Positions 1 through 7,674 of a DNA stretch of 12,646 nt are shown here, piece by piece; the first letter of the stretch is position 1; each line of letters starts with the position of its first letter. Source of the DNA: JANQIV01 sp050117315 (GTDB lineage Bacteria; Bacteroidota; Ignavibacteria; Ignavibacteriales; Melioribacteraceae); contig JASFMY010000161.1 in NCBI GenBank assembly GCA_050117315.1, forward strand, positions 1-12,646, given 5' to 3'. The position numbers were made by a program, and so were the translations under genes. The notes beneath the pieces were generated by a model. It had not been told where the DNA came from. It saw only the letters and a list, made by a program, of their open reading frames with translations, and did not search any database.

Positions 1-58
1 TCTTGGACTACTTGCCTTTGAACTGCTCGCTGTAATGTTGTGATTTTTCTTTTTTCAT
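1..58 (-). pseudogene. Transposase OrfA, N-terminal fragment (frame broken)
   Basis: The minus-strand frame from the ATG at 58-56 reads MKKEKSQHYSEQFKGK and then meets TAG. This basic start with a (S/T)xxFK motif is typical of the helix-turn-helix OrfA protein of IS3-family transposons. If one G is added after the last AAG codon, the frame continues as V-V-Q-E, the expected next residues. The stop therefore looks like a one-base deletion or a sequencing or assembly error near the window edge, not the true end. Only about 19 codons are visible, so nothing can be said about the catalytic OrfB. Confidence 0.6.
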
Positions 59-63
59 TTTTT

Positions 64-106
64 GTCCTGTTTTTGGTTGACTTTTTTTGTCAACCTATTT
101 CAGGAC
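64..106. repeat. Nested inverted repeat at the IS end
   Basis: GTCCTG (64-69) pairs with CAGGAC (101-106), and GGTTGAC (75-81) pairs with GTCAACC (89-95) around a loop of seven T. The outer half is the IS terminal repeat; the inner half is an inverted copy of it matching at 14 of 18 positions. The result is a hairpin-forming end between the flanking gene and the transposase start. Confidence 0.75.
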
Positions 107-1732
107 TATACATATTTTACTACCCAGCCCTACCCCGCCACTTATCCATGGGGATGGGACGACCCGCAAATTTACAGGGTTGCTTTGCAAAAATATGATG
201 AACCATTTAAAGCTGATGAGTTCGGCAAATTATTTCAAGAAGAGAAAAAAGATTCATCAAAACCGGTTGTAAAAATTAACTTTGATAATTTGGATGAAAG
301 ATGGGAAAGTGTTATTGCAAAACCGGGTGTGCAGGATAATCCTTATGTAATTCAGAAAGACAGTGAAACAATAGTCTTGTTTAATTCCAACCACGACGGC
401 GAGGCTTCGTCAATCTGGAAATACGTAATGAAACCGTTTGACAAAAATGAAACTAAAAAGATCAGCGATGCAGATACCCACGGGATGTTTGTTGTTGAAG
501 TAAAAGATAAACATTATGCTTTAATAAAAGGCAATATTCACAAATTGAATTTAAGCGGCAATAAAACCGAAAAAATAGATATCTCGTACAAGTTCGAAAA
601 AAATCTCCGGGATGAATTCACACAAATGTTTTACGAAACGTGGACAAATCTTGATGAAAATTATTACAACGGAACTTTCAAAGGCGTAGACTGGAAATCA
701 AAAAGGGATTACTACAAACAGTTTATTCCAAAGCTAAGATCCCGCGACGACTTGAGAAGAATGATGGATGATTTAATGGGAGAATTAAATTCTTCCCATC
801 TCGGTTTCAGGTCATCCGGCGATGAAGAAGATACATATTATGAATACAACTCACTGGTAACGGGAATTCTTTTTGAAAATGATAAACCGTTCACGGTAAA
901 AAGAATTGTTAAAAATTCTCCGGCGGATAAAGAAGATAAAAAAATTCTGCCCGGCGATGTTTTAACAAAAGTTAACGGAGAAGTTGTAGCCGGGAAGGAA
1001 GATCGTGAAAAATATTTCCTCTCTAAATCAAACGGCAAAGAACTAAATTTAACATTTGAGAGAAACGGACAGGCGTACAATGTAAATATTCACCCTATTA
1101 ATAGAACTGCTCTATATGATTTGCTCTATACGGAGTGGGAGGATTCACGCCAGGAAATAGTTGATGAAAAAGGCGGCAACAGGATTTCATATATCCATAT
1201 GAGATACATGACGACCCCGGAGCTTGAAAAATTTTATAGAGAAGTAACTCACGAGTATAATTACAAAGATGCATTAATTCTGGATTTACGTTACAACCGA
1301 GGCGGTAATGTTCACGACCGGGTTCTGCAGCTTCTCAGTCAAAGACAATATGTGCAGTGGAAATACCGTGACGGCAAGTTTACATCGCAGCCGAATTTCT
1401 GCCCGTCGGATAAGCCTATTGTGCTTTTAATAAACGAACAATCTTTAAGTGATGCAGAACTGACGGCAGTTGGTTTTAAAGAACTCGACTTAGGTAAGAT
1501 AGTCGGTACGGAATCATACCGCTGGCTTATTTTTACAACAAATGTTAGAATGATTGACGGTTCGCGTTACAGGCTTCCTTCCTGGGGCTGCTATTATAAT
1601 GACGGGAAGGATATAGAAACGGAGGGAGCTAAACCCGATATTTATGTTGACAACACATTTAAGGACAGGCTTGAAAACAAAGACCCGCAGCTTGAAAGAG
1701 CCGTTGAAGAAATTTTGAAAGAACTGCAATAA
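107..1732 (+). pseudogene. Tricorn-type S41 serine protease, C-terminal half, 5' end cut off by an IS
   Basis: This is the C-terminal part of a Tricorn-like peptidase, an enzyme that trims peptides. The frame is open from a TTG at 62, but its first 15 codons lie in IS sequence, so the native part begins at base 107 (YTYFTTQ). Numbering from the TTG, the order is the end of a beta-propeller region (about 16-120), the Tricorn core domain (183-250) with catalytic His246 in SSH, a PDZ-like domain (262-345), and the S41 catalytic domain (350-550). Ser463 lies in NEQSLSDAE, matching the N-E-x-x-x-S-D pattern, and Glu519 precedes GAKPD. All three catalytic positions appear present. Bacterial relatives usually have about 1000 or more residues, so roughly 450-500 N-terminal residues are missing. 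No promoter or clear ribosome site is visible for the remnant, so it is probably inactive unless transcribed from the IS side. Confidence 0.8.
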
Positions 1733-1764
1733 ACAAGAAACGAACAATATTAAACTCTTAAAAA

Positions 1765-1790
1765 AAAGGCAGATTGAATAATCTGCCTTT
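1765..1790 (+). terminator. Rho-independent terminator after the S41 gene
   Basis: There is a perfect 11-bp stem, AAAGGCAGATT (1765-1775) with AATCTGCCTTT (1780-1790), around a GAAT loop. It starts 32 nt after the protease stop codon. The A-run before and T-run at the end suggest it could work in both directions. Confidence 0.85.
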
Positions 1791-1945
1791 CTTATAAAAA
1801 TTAACGCTTCATCGAGTTCTTTACATTTACTCTGAATTATGCATTAGAAAAGGTTGAAATCAGAATTGCCACAATATCTTATTTAATAAATAATTACATG
1901 ATTTATTTATCCTCTAACACATAATCTGGGTTTACAAAATTTGCC

Positions 1946-1966
1946 GGGTGTTAAACCATAACACCC
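1946..1966 (-). terminator. Hairpin downstream of the putative metallopeptidase gene
   Basis: GGGTGTTA (1946-1953) pairs perfectly with TAACACCC (1959-1966) around a 5-nt loop, 20 nt beyond the stop codon of the minus-strand gene ending at 1987. The T-rich tail in that direction is weak, so function as a terminator is likely but not certain. Confidence 0.55.
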
Positions 1967-1986
1967 AATAATATTACGGTAAAAAG

Positions 1987-3048
1987 TCATTCAATTTCTT
2001 CAATGCCTTTAAGCAATAAATCTATATGTGAGATTTCTTCGGTATAGTATTTATTATAAATCTTTTCGTATTCATCAGCATCGTAATCGTTCATATTATA
2101 TCCCAAAGAATCTTTGTTGAAAATTTTTTTATTATAAAACAGACAGAGAACTTCTATTGCATTATAAACTTTTGAAAAATCCTCTGCAAAATATGGTTCT
2201 ATTCTTTTATCATTCCAAAATAAAGGAACTATTAAGTGTGTTCCGATTTCATGGTTAACAAAATCCAAGATGCGTTGATCGGAAAAATTATAGTAAAACA
2301 TATTTTTATCAAAACTCATTGAATTTGCGTTGGGTCCCTTTTTATTAGAATAAGTCAAAAATATTTGATAATCTGCACCAAATTTCAACTTTGTGAAATT
2401 CTCCCATTTTTGAATGAACTTCTCTTTTTTAAATAGTTTTGTATAATATCTAATTTGGTTTTCAAGCTCTTCTTTTGCATGCGGCCAAACATGTTTTTCA
2501 TACGAATCAAGATTTTTTATAAATATTTCTGATACTTTTTTGAATTCATCATTAACCGGGGCAACCATTTGTTGATGAATAGAATCAGGTATGTTTAACC
2601 AGAAATTCAAATTCTCAGATATAAAAGGGTCGTCTGTTGGTATAGAATATTTCTCCATAAATTCTTGAAAGTCATTTGTTTCAAGAGACTTTTGAAGGAT
2701 AGCATAATATTGAATAAATTCTTCTTTATTATTTAATTCCAGATATGAGGGTAAAAAGAAGCAAAAATAAGTGAATTTACCTGCTTTCCCATCTGCAAAG
2801 GCAAGATTCTCCTCGTTATTCTTTAACTTAATCAAATCTGTGCTGTCAACAGTAAATTTATACTTTTCAGCATAATCCGAATCTGATTTGAATTCACCAA
2901 TTTCAGCAACACAAAATATATGTAAAAGATAATTGTTGATTAAGTTTGTCTTGAAAATAATTTCATTCCCCGAATTTTCCGCTTGAATAAAAGAAGAAGT
3001 AATAAAGATAATTGTAAAAATAATAGTGTTCGTTTTAAATTCTTTCAT
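1987..3048 (-). CDS. Secreted putative zinc metallopeptidase with a HEIGTH motif
   Basis: This 353-residue protein begins with a clear export signal: a basic start, a hydrophobic stretch at residues 8-20 and likely cleavage after IQA (23). The rest is soluble and rich in charged and aromatic residues. The only motif recognised is HEIGTH at 266-271 in FVNHEIGTHLIVPL, with an acidic residue (Glu299 in AIEVL) 28 residues later that could be a third metal ligand. The general layout resembles secreted Bacteroidota proteins of the DUF4932 type, which carry HExxH. Here the second His is shifted by one, giving HExxxH as in the MATCAP/DUF1704 carboxypeptidases. The start is supported by AAGGAG ten bases upstream. 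The gene follows the response regulator on the same strand after 131 bp and may be read with it or from its own promoter. Substrate is unknown; metallopeptidase is an inference from the motif. Confidence 0.6.
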   Translation of the reverse strand: MKEFKTNTIIFTIIFITSSFIQAENSGNEIIFKTNLINNYLLHIFCVAEIGEFKSDSDYAEKYKFTVDSTDLIKLKNNEENLAFADGKAGKFTYFCFFLPSYLELNNKEEFIQYYAILQKSLETNDFQEFMEKYSIPTDDPFISENLNFWLNIPDSIHQQMVAPVNDEFKKVSEIFIKNLDSYEKHVWPHAKEELENQIRYYTKLFKKEKFIQKWENFTKLKFGADYQIFLTYSNKKGPNANSMSFDKNMFYYNFSDQRILDFVNHEIGTHLIVPLFWNDKRIEPYFAEDFSKVYNAIEVLCLFYNKKIFNKDSLGYNMNDYDADEYEKIYNKYYTEEISHIDLLLKGIEEIE

Positions 3049-3179
3049 TTTATATCTGCTCCTTATTTAAAAGTATTTTGCTTCAATAATTAACAGGATG
3101 ATTATTCGCTGATCTGCCGGCAGTTATTCTATTCGGGCCTAACTTCCCAAACTTGTATGTTTTTTACATGTTAAAATTT

Positions 3180-3890
3180 CTAGCCGGGTCTCAGCTCAAA
3201 AAATTCCAGTACTTCTTTATACCTTTGGCGGCTTACAGGTATCTTTGTACCGCACTTAAGCTCTACGCAGTATTTGCCGCCGCTTTTTATTATAATATTA
3301 AGCGCATCATCCATTCTAATTATAAATGATTTGTGAACCCTCATATAATTTGGCGGAAGAATCTTTGAAAGGGCGCACATATTTTTGTCGTAAATAAATT
3401 TGCCGCCGTTTTTCATAATTAATTCCACATAAACATTTGCGGCTTTAAAGTAACTGATCTCACCAATCGGTACTATCTTGACTTTATTTTTTTCTTTAAC
3501 AGACAGGTATCTTAAATGATTATTACTAAACTCGTTGTTACGCTGAAGTTTATCTATTGTTTCTTGTATCCTTTCAATTTCATAAGGCTTCGCAATGAAA
3601 TCAAACACGCCGTATTCAAAAGCTTCAATTGCCCTTACAAAATTGGCAGATATAACTACAGTATGGAAAGATTTGGAAACAACAGTTTTAAGTATATCAA
3701 AACCGTCTTCGCCATTTAAATTAAGATCAAGGAAAAGTACGTCAATAGGATTTTCTTTAATATAAAAAAGAGCGCTCTGAAGCGAAGGCTCAATCTCTAT
3801 AGACTTCATATTGCCATTTAAGCAGTCAGCTATAATATCTTTCAAATCTTCTGCAGTAGGTGTTTCATCTTCTACTATTAATATTCTCAT
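3180..3890 (-). CDS. LytTR-family response regulator
   Basis: This 236-residue transcription regulator is the output half of a two-component system. Residues 1-115 form a receiver domain with the acidic pocket Glu7-Asp8, phospho-acceptor Asp55 in LFLDLNLNG, Ser81 and Lys101 in the KP pair. Residues about 128-234 form a LytTR DNA-binding domain, shown by EISYFKAANVYVEL (144-157), MRVHKSFII (183-191) and IPVSRQR (217-223). Family members bind direct repeats of about 9 bp one to two helical turns apart. The start codon lies 4 nt after the stop of the sensor kinase, so the two are surely co-transcribed. A candidate target with the right spacing lies upstream of the esterase at 6885-6918. Confidence 0.93.
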   Translation of the reverse strand: MRILIVEDETPTAEDLKDIIADCLNGNMKSIEIEPSLQSALFYIKENPIDVLFLDLNLNGEDGFDILKTVVSKSFHTVVISANFVRAIEAFEYGVFDFIAKPYEIERIQETIDKLQRNNEFSNNHLRYLSVKEKNKVKIVPIGEISYFKAANVYVELIMKNGGKFIYDKNMCALSKILPPNYMRVHKSFIIRMDDALNIIIKSGGKYCVELKCGTKIPVSRQRYKEVLEFFELRPG

Positions 3891-3894
3891 CTCG

Positions 3895-5598
3895 CTAATT
3901 CATAATTGTTATAACTGTTTCCCAGCCATTCTTAACCGGACCGGCTTTGAATTCGTATTTATTTTTGAAGCTCTCTTCTAAGCGAGCAATAACATATTTT
4001 AATCCTGTACCGTACTTTATGTTTTGTTTATCTTTTATGGTGCTGTCGTTGAATAATGAATATTTTACACCGGTTTCTTTTTTTTCTCGTCTTAATTCAA
4101 ATATTCCCGTTTTTTTATTCCCGTAACCATGGGTTAAGCCGTTTTCAATTAATGTATGAAAAATCATTGGTGGCACTTCTTCGTCTTCAGCAAGATCAAT
4201 TAAGTTGAGTTCAAACCGTGTTCCTCTTCTATAATTTATAATATCAAGATGCGATCTGCATATTTCAATTTCTTTACTTACCGGGATCAATTTCAACTCA
4301 GAAATTTGCGAAACTATTCTAAACTCGTTTGCCAACGCCATAACAAGCTTTACCGCTTTGGAAGGATCGCTTCTTAAAAGTACCATTATAGTATTTAGCG
4401 AATTCATTATAAAATGTGGCCTGATATTTTTTTTGAGCAATTCTATTTCAAGTCTTGCGGATTTAAGTTCAGCCAATTTTATTGCCTTCTCCCTCCCGGC
4501 AATTTCCCTGCTTAAGTTAATATCAAAACCTATTATCATTATCGTGCTTATTGTTGCAAGATCCTCAAGATCATAGTCAAGATTATAGTAAACAATTGCA
4601 GTGCCTATTATTAAACTTATCAAAGAAACTACACTTCCTTTTCTTTTTGTCTTTATTGCCCAGATTAGAATTAAACTGCTTGTTGCAATAATTGAAATAA
4701 GTAAATAGTAATTACGTTCAAAATAATTAATACCGGGCATCAGGAAAATGAGATTAAACAGAAGCGCAGGTATAATTATTTTTTTGTACGGAATGTTGTA
4801 CTCATAAATAAAATATAAAGGGAAAAGTATGCCAAGCAAAACAATACTTATCGGGTTCCAGAAATCCTGGTAAACCACGTAAGTGGTCGGAACTTCACTT
4901 ACCAGCCAGTAATAGTTTATTATAACATTGGACACTACCGTTATACATAAAAGGGCAAACAATAAATTTGGCAATTTCTTTTCGGTATTAAAAAAAAGCA
5001 GGATATTAAATAGAAAAGTTATAGAAAGAATTCCGAGAATGAAATAGAATCTTATTAAAGAGCTGACAGCGGCTTTGCTCCATTCTATAAAATTCCCGAA
5101 CAAAATTTTACCGGCATTAATATTTGAGTTGGAATGATAGTTTGATATACGTATTGCTAATGTATGAACTCCCTTCTTTGTCCTTTCGGGAAGTATAAAT
5201 ACCGGGAAACGAAAAGAGCCGGGTATTTCGTTTTCTACGGAAGTTCCTACCTTCCCGTTATTGTTTATTAAAACGCCGTCCCAGTAAATTTCGTAAGCTG
5301 AAAAAAGACGCATACATTGTAATGATATAATACCGTCATGTTCTGTTAAAGACTCTGTTATTGTTATTTTAGTTCTTATCCACCAGCATCCGTAGGGTTC
5401 TTCGTTTATTTCATAGTTTTTAAGTTCATGCCAGCCGGAATCATCATAACCGGGATCTTTATATTCGAATTTATCGCCTCTTTGGATAACTAAGTTTTGC
5501 AGCCTAAAAAATTCTTGCTCATCCGGATTAAATTCATTTGCTTTTGTATTGTTAAAGATGACAAAAAGTAAAAAAAGTAATTGGGCAAGGTTTTTCAT
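3895..5598 (-). CDS. LytS/YesM-type membrane sensor histidine kinase with an extracytoplasmic beta-sandwich and about seven helices
   Basis: This 567-residue kinase phosphorylates the adjacent LytTR regulator. It has a signal peptide (1-20), then an extracytoplasmic domain (about 24-175) resembling galactose-binding/GH2-like jelly rolls (YEIYWDGVLINNNGKVG). A membrane block of six to seven helices follows (181-203, 210-230, 249-266, 272-288, 296-314, 323-340 and possibly 345-360), similar to the 7TM-DISM layout. After a short coiled linker (365-390) comes a His_kinase domain with phospho-acceptor His395 in RPHFIMNSLN, the YRRG segment near 456, an N box (IENGLTHG, 484-491) and a G box (GTGL, 530-533). 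The domain order suggests sensing of an external, perhaps sugar-like, ligand; this is inference. The gene has its own upstream gap of 92 bp after a terminator; a TAATTTTG word on the minus strand (5647-5654) could be its -7 element. Confidence 0.9.
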   Translation of the reverse strand: MKNLAQLLFLLFVIFNNTKANEFNPDEQEFFRLQNLVIQRGDKFEYKDPGYDDSGWHELKNYEINEEPYGCWWIRTKITITESLTEHDGIISLQCMRLFSAYEIYWDGVLINNNGKVGTSVENEIPGSFRFPVFILPERTKKGVHTLAIRISNYHSNSNINAGKILFGNFIEWSKAAVSSLIRFYFILGILSITFLFNILLFFNTEKKLPNLLFALLCITVVSNVIINYYWLVSEVPTTYVVYQDFWNPISIVLLGILFPLYFIYEYNIPYKKIIIPALLFNLIFLMPGINYFERNYYLLISIIATSSLILIWAIKTKRKGSVVSLISLIIGTAIVYYNLDYDLEDLATISTIMIIGFDINLSREIAGREKAIKLAELKSARLEIELLKKNIRPHFIMNSLNTIMVLLRSDPSKAVKLVMALANEFRIVSQISELKLIPVSKEIEICRSHLDIINYRRGTRFELNLIDLAEDEEVPPMIFHTLIENGLTHGYGNKKTGIFELRREKKETGVKYSLFNDSTIKDKQNIKYGTGLKYVIARLEESFKNKYEFKAGPVKNGWETVITIMN

Positions 5599-5634
5599 GA
5601 GAATATTTTAGATTTTATAAAATAAAAAATAGTG

Positions 5635-5675
5635 AAAATACCGGAGCAAAATTAAAAAATCCACTCCGGCATTTT
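5635..5675 (-). terminator. Hairpin terminator after the esterase gene
   Basis: CCGGAG (5641-5646) pairs with CTCCGG (5664-5669). After one mismatch the stem continues with five A/T pairs (5635-5639 with 5671-5675) around a 17-nt loop. It lies 15 nt past the esterase stop codon and separates that gene from the kinase operon on the same strand. Confidence 0.6.
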
Positions 5676-5690
5676 TTATCGCATTTCTCT

Positions 5691-6821
5691 TTACTTCAAT
5701 AGGATAAGCTTTTTGGCAGCAACATACTTAGGAGTTTCTATTCTATAGAAATACACACCGCTTGATAACTTACCACCCATGCCCTGAATTTGATTCGTAT
5801 TAAAATTTACCGAACGCAAACCGGCCGGCTGTTCACCGTTTACAAGTGTTGCAACAAGATTCCCAAGTAAATCATACACCCTTAATTGTACCTTTGACGC
5901 TTCCGGGAGATTATAACTTATGGTTGTTGCCGGGTTAAACGGGTTCGGGTAATTTTGTTCTAAAATAAAATCACTTTCAATTGTCCCGGGTTCTTCAATA
6001 GCTGTTACTTCTGTAAGTTGATACTGCTTAAAAAAATCCCACATTAAATCTGTCGCTGAAATAAGATCGCAAGGCTGATGCCATGACTCTTCTCCGCCCG
6101 GCCATGAGTGTCCGCCTATAGTTGTTGTATATAAAATAACATCGCGCTCTTTTGAAGAACTCCATTTTTCTCCAACCGCACCGTCGATGTTTAATATTGT
6201 ATCTGCCTCTGTATTGCATTCATTAAATTCGATCCAATATTGAAGCGAAGATTTTGTGGTACTGTAAGAAACATAAGGATCATTCTTTGCGTGGAAATGC
6301 ATAATCGGGATACTCCTGTGTGGATTTGGCTCAGATTCTTTTACAAAACCTGCCACAGTAGCTATTGCGGCAATCCTGTCTGAATGCTGATACGCTAACT
6401 TAGCGGTAAAGTTTGCACCGTGCGAAAAACCGGTTGAATACACTTTCTTTTCATCAATATTATACTTTGCAAGTAAACTGTCAAGAAGAAACATGGCAAA
6501 ATCAACATCGTTGGGAGAATCCCCGGTATACTGCCATCCGTTTGCGGGAACGCGCATTTGAGGATAAGCCACTATAAACCCTTCTTCTTCAGCCTTTGTT
6601 GAAAGGTGTGTATGATACTCCATTAAATCAGCCGACCTGGACATACCGTGGAAGGCGAAAAGCAAAGGATAAGACTGGGTGTCGTCATAATTCGTAGGGG
6701 TATATACGTTGCAAACCCTGTTGACACCGTTGAATTCAAATTGCAGCGTAACCTTTTGTGCACCGGTTGAAATTGATAAAACCAATAAAAAAAAAGCAAT
6801 TGTAATTATTTTGTGTTTCAT
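5691..6821 (-). CDS. Secreted PHB-depolymerase/feruloyl-esterase-like hydrolase with a T9SS sorting domain
   Basis: This 376-residue alpha/beta hydrolase has a signal peptide (1-21). Its catalytic domain resembles the LpqC/polyhydroxybutyrate-depolymerase and CE1-type feruloyl esterase group. Visible parts are an oxyanion HG (58-59), nucleophile Ser133 in GFSHG, Asp181 in HAKNDPYV and His238 in GGHSWPGG. The last 90 residues (about 287-376) are a type A T9SS sorting domain: NYPNPFNPATTI, VYDLLGNLV, SSGVYFYRI and a basic end (AAKKLILLK). The enzyme is therefore expected to cross the outer membrane and be anchored at the surface or released, acting on ester bonds in external polymers. The exact substrate cannot be told. 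The start is fixed by AGGAGGT three bases before the ATG. A direct-repeat operator candidate lies 63 bp upstream of the ATG. Confidence 0.9.
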   Translation of the reverse strand: MKHKIITIAFFLLVLSISTGAQKVTLQFEFNGVNRVCNVYTPTNYDDTQSYPLLFAFHGMSRSADLMEYHTHLSTKAEEEGFIVAYPQMRVPANGWQYTGDSPNDVDFAMFLLDSLLAKYNIDEKKVYSTGFSHGANFTAKLAYQHSDRIAAIATVAGFVKESEPNPHRSIPIMHFHAKNDPYVSYSTTKSSLQYWIEFNECNTEADTILNIDGAVGEKWSSSKERDVILYTTTIGGHSWPGGEESWHQPCDLISATDLMWDFFKQYQLTEVTAIEEPGTIESDFILEQNYPNPFNPATTISYNLPEASKVQLRVYDLLGNLVATLVNGEQPAGLRSVNFNTNQIQGMGGKLSSGVYFYRIETPKYVAAKKLILLK

Positions 6822-6824
6822 AAT

Positions 6825-6831
6825 ACCTCCT
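6825..6831 (-). promoter_or_regulatory. Strong Shine-Dalgarno of the esterase gene
   Basis: The minus strand reads AGGAGGT followed by ATT and ATG. This near-perfect site is stronger than those of most neighbouring genes, which suggests high translation, though the 3-nt spacing after AGGAGGT is short. Confidence 0.75.
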
Positions 6832-6884
6832 GAAATGAATGTTCAAAAATTGACAATTCTTTTATATAATCAGGAGATAATTAT

Positions 6885-6918
6885 GCGAACTGCACTAATA
6901 GATAGTGAACTGCATTAA
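6885..6918 (-). promoter_or_regulatory. Direct-repeat operator candidate (LytTR type) upstream of the esterase
   Basis: On the minus strand TTAATGCAGTTCAC (6918-6905) is repeated as TTAGTGCAGTTCGC (6898-6885), 12 of 14 bases identical, with a 20-bp start-to-start distance. The inner 9-mers GCAGTTCAC and GCAGTTCGC each meet 6 of the 8 defined positions of the LytTR consensus [TA][AC][CA]GTTN[AG][TG], with an 11-bp spacer where 12 plus or minus 1 is expected. A TATATA box at 6863-6868 would put the nearer repeat over the -35 position, the usual place for an activator. The repeat is seen; the regulator is inferred. Confidence 0.55.
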
Positions 6919-7219
6919 ATGAAAATTTATTTAACCCGTTGTGTGAAAAAAAATTTAGATATTGTTGTGGTGTAAATTTGGTTTCGGATTTTTCCATGAA
7001 CTTCTCTCTTTGTGACCGGAAAAATGGCAATACGGATTTGACATAACACTAATTCCATATAAGTAATACTGGTATAAAAAACCACGTAGTTATTTAATTG
7101 TTTCTTTTGCCCCGGCATTATCCGGGAGACACCATAACGGGACTTCCGTGAAACCTTTTTTTATAAAGGGGAAAAAGATAAGGCGACAAAATATAATGGC
7201 AGTTCTTAAAATGTATTAT

Positions 7220-7227
7220 TACATTTG
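7220..7227 (+). promoter_or_regulatory. Putative Bacteroidota -7 promoter element for the STAS-like gene
   Basis: TACATTTG matches the Bacteroidota -7 consensus TAnnTTTG exactly and would start a leader of about 20 nt before the ATG at 7254. No TTG is found at the ideal -33 distance, so the call is tentative. The same 9-mer TTACATTTG recurs upstream of the next gene. Confidence 0.4.
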
Positions 7228-7253
7228 CGGCAAAATTACTTGTTTTTCGTATC

Positions 7254-7619
7254 ATGCAAGAGCAAATTACATTTATTGAACATAAAAATTATCTGGAAGT
7301 AAATTTAGAAGGTGAAAGAGATTATACTAATCTTCTGGCAATTTGGGAGAGCGTTCTGAATAAAAGTGATTCTTCAAAGCTTTATAAAATTCTTATTACT
7401 ACTAAGATGACGGGAAGTCTTTCATTAGTCCAGTATTATAATATTTTCGATAAAATAAGAGACAACAGAATAATACTGAAGTATAAAATTGCAGGATTTT
7501 TCGAATATACCTCACAGGATGAAATAGAAAAATTTGATAAACTTATTGCGCAGAACGAGGGATGGAAGGTACGCCTGTTTAATGATTATAATAAAGCAAA
7601 AGAATGGCTCTTAAAATAA
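7254..7619 (+). CDS. Small SpoIIAA/STAS-like protein of unknown role
   Basis: This 121-residue soluble protein has no signal peptide or membrane segment. Alternating strand and helix patterns (ITFIEHKNYLEVNLEGERDYTNLLAIWESVL at the start, KIAGFFEYTS near 82, and a closing KAKEWLLK) resemble the SpoIIAA-like/STAS fold group of about 120-residue single-domain proteins in Bacteroidota. The C-terminal pattern of a strand followed by xxxAxxWL is typical of that group. No catalytic motif is visible. There is no clear Shine-Dalgarno before the ATG, which is common in this phylum. It stands alone, 120 bp before the kinase gene, with its own promoter candidate. The fold call is from residue pattern only and moderately sure; the coding status is firmer. 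Confidence 0.6.
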   Translation: MQEQITFIEHKNYLEVNLEGERDYTNLLAIWESVLNKSDSSKLYKILITTKMTGSLSLVQYYNIFDKIRDNRIILKYKIAGFFEYTSQDEIEKFDKLIAQNEGWKVRLFNDYNKAKEWLLK

Positions 7620-7674
7620 GTTACAACCCCGGAAAAAATTCTTCCCTTTGTTTTTATTTGACTTTTTTCTCGCT

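Larger units (their letters stand above)
1..106 (-). mobile_element. IS3-family-like insertion sequence, left end only (runs off the window)
   Basis: Read on the minus strand, this segment starts at base 106 with a terminal repeat (GTCCTGAAATAGGTTGAC), has a short A-rich leader, and reaches an ATG at 58-56 that opens a transposase-like reading frame. That order (terminal repeat, about 45-nt leader, OrfA start) is typical of IS3-family elements. The outer boundary is placed at 106 because Tricorn-type protease coding sequence begins at 107; it is uncertain by one or two bases. The other end and any target duplication lie outside the window. Family assignment rests on remembered terminal-repeat and OrfA style, not a search. 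Confidence 0.7.
6822..7253. other. Divergent intergenic region between esterase and STAS-like gene
   Basis: This 432-bp stretch separates two divergently read genes. It holds the esterase ribosome site and direct-repeat operator, then AT-rich sequence with no convincing gene. Three short hairpins follow: CCCGG/CCGGG (7111-7126), ACGG/CCGT (7137-7149) and CCTTT/AAAGG (7154-7169). A TACATTTG word lies at 7220-7227. The 63-codon minus-strand frame at 6927-7118 has no family resemblance or ribosome site and is not called. Confidence 0.6.

Noticed and set aside
3114..3123. CTGCCGGCAG palindrome between the regulator and metallopeptidase genes
   Set aside because: A 10-bp palindrome alone is too short to call an operator, and no second copy or nearby promoter supports it.
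6927..7118. 63-codon open frame on the minus strand
   Set aside because: No ribosome site, no family resemblance, low-complexity AT-rich spacer, and it covers the hairpin patch.
7081..7253. Possible riboswitch before the STAS-like gene
   Set aside because: The core sequences of the TPP, cobalamin and c-di-GMP riboswitches were looked for and not found; only short hairpins remain.
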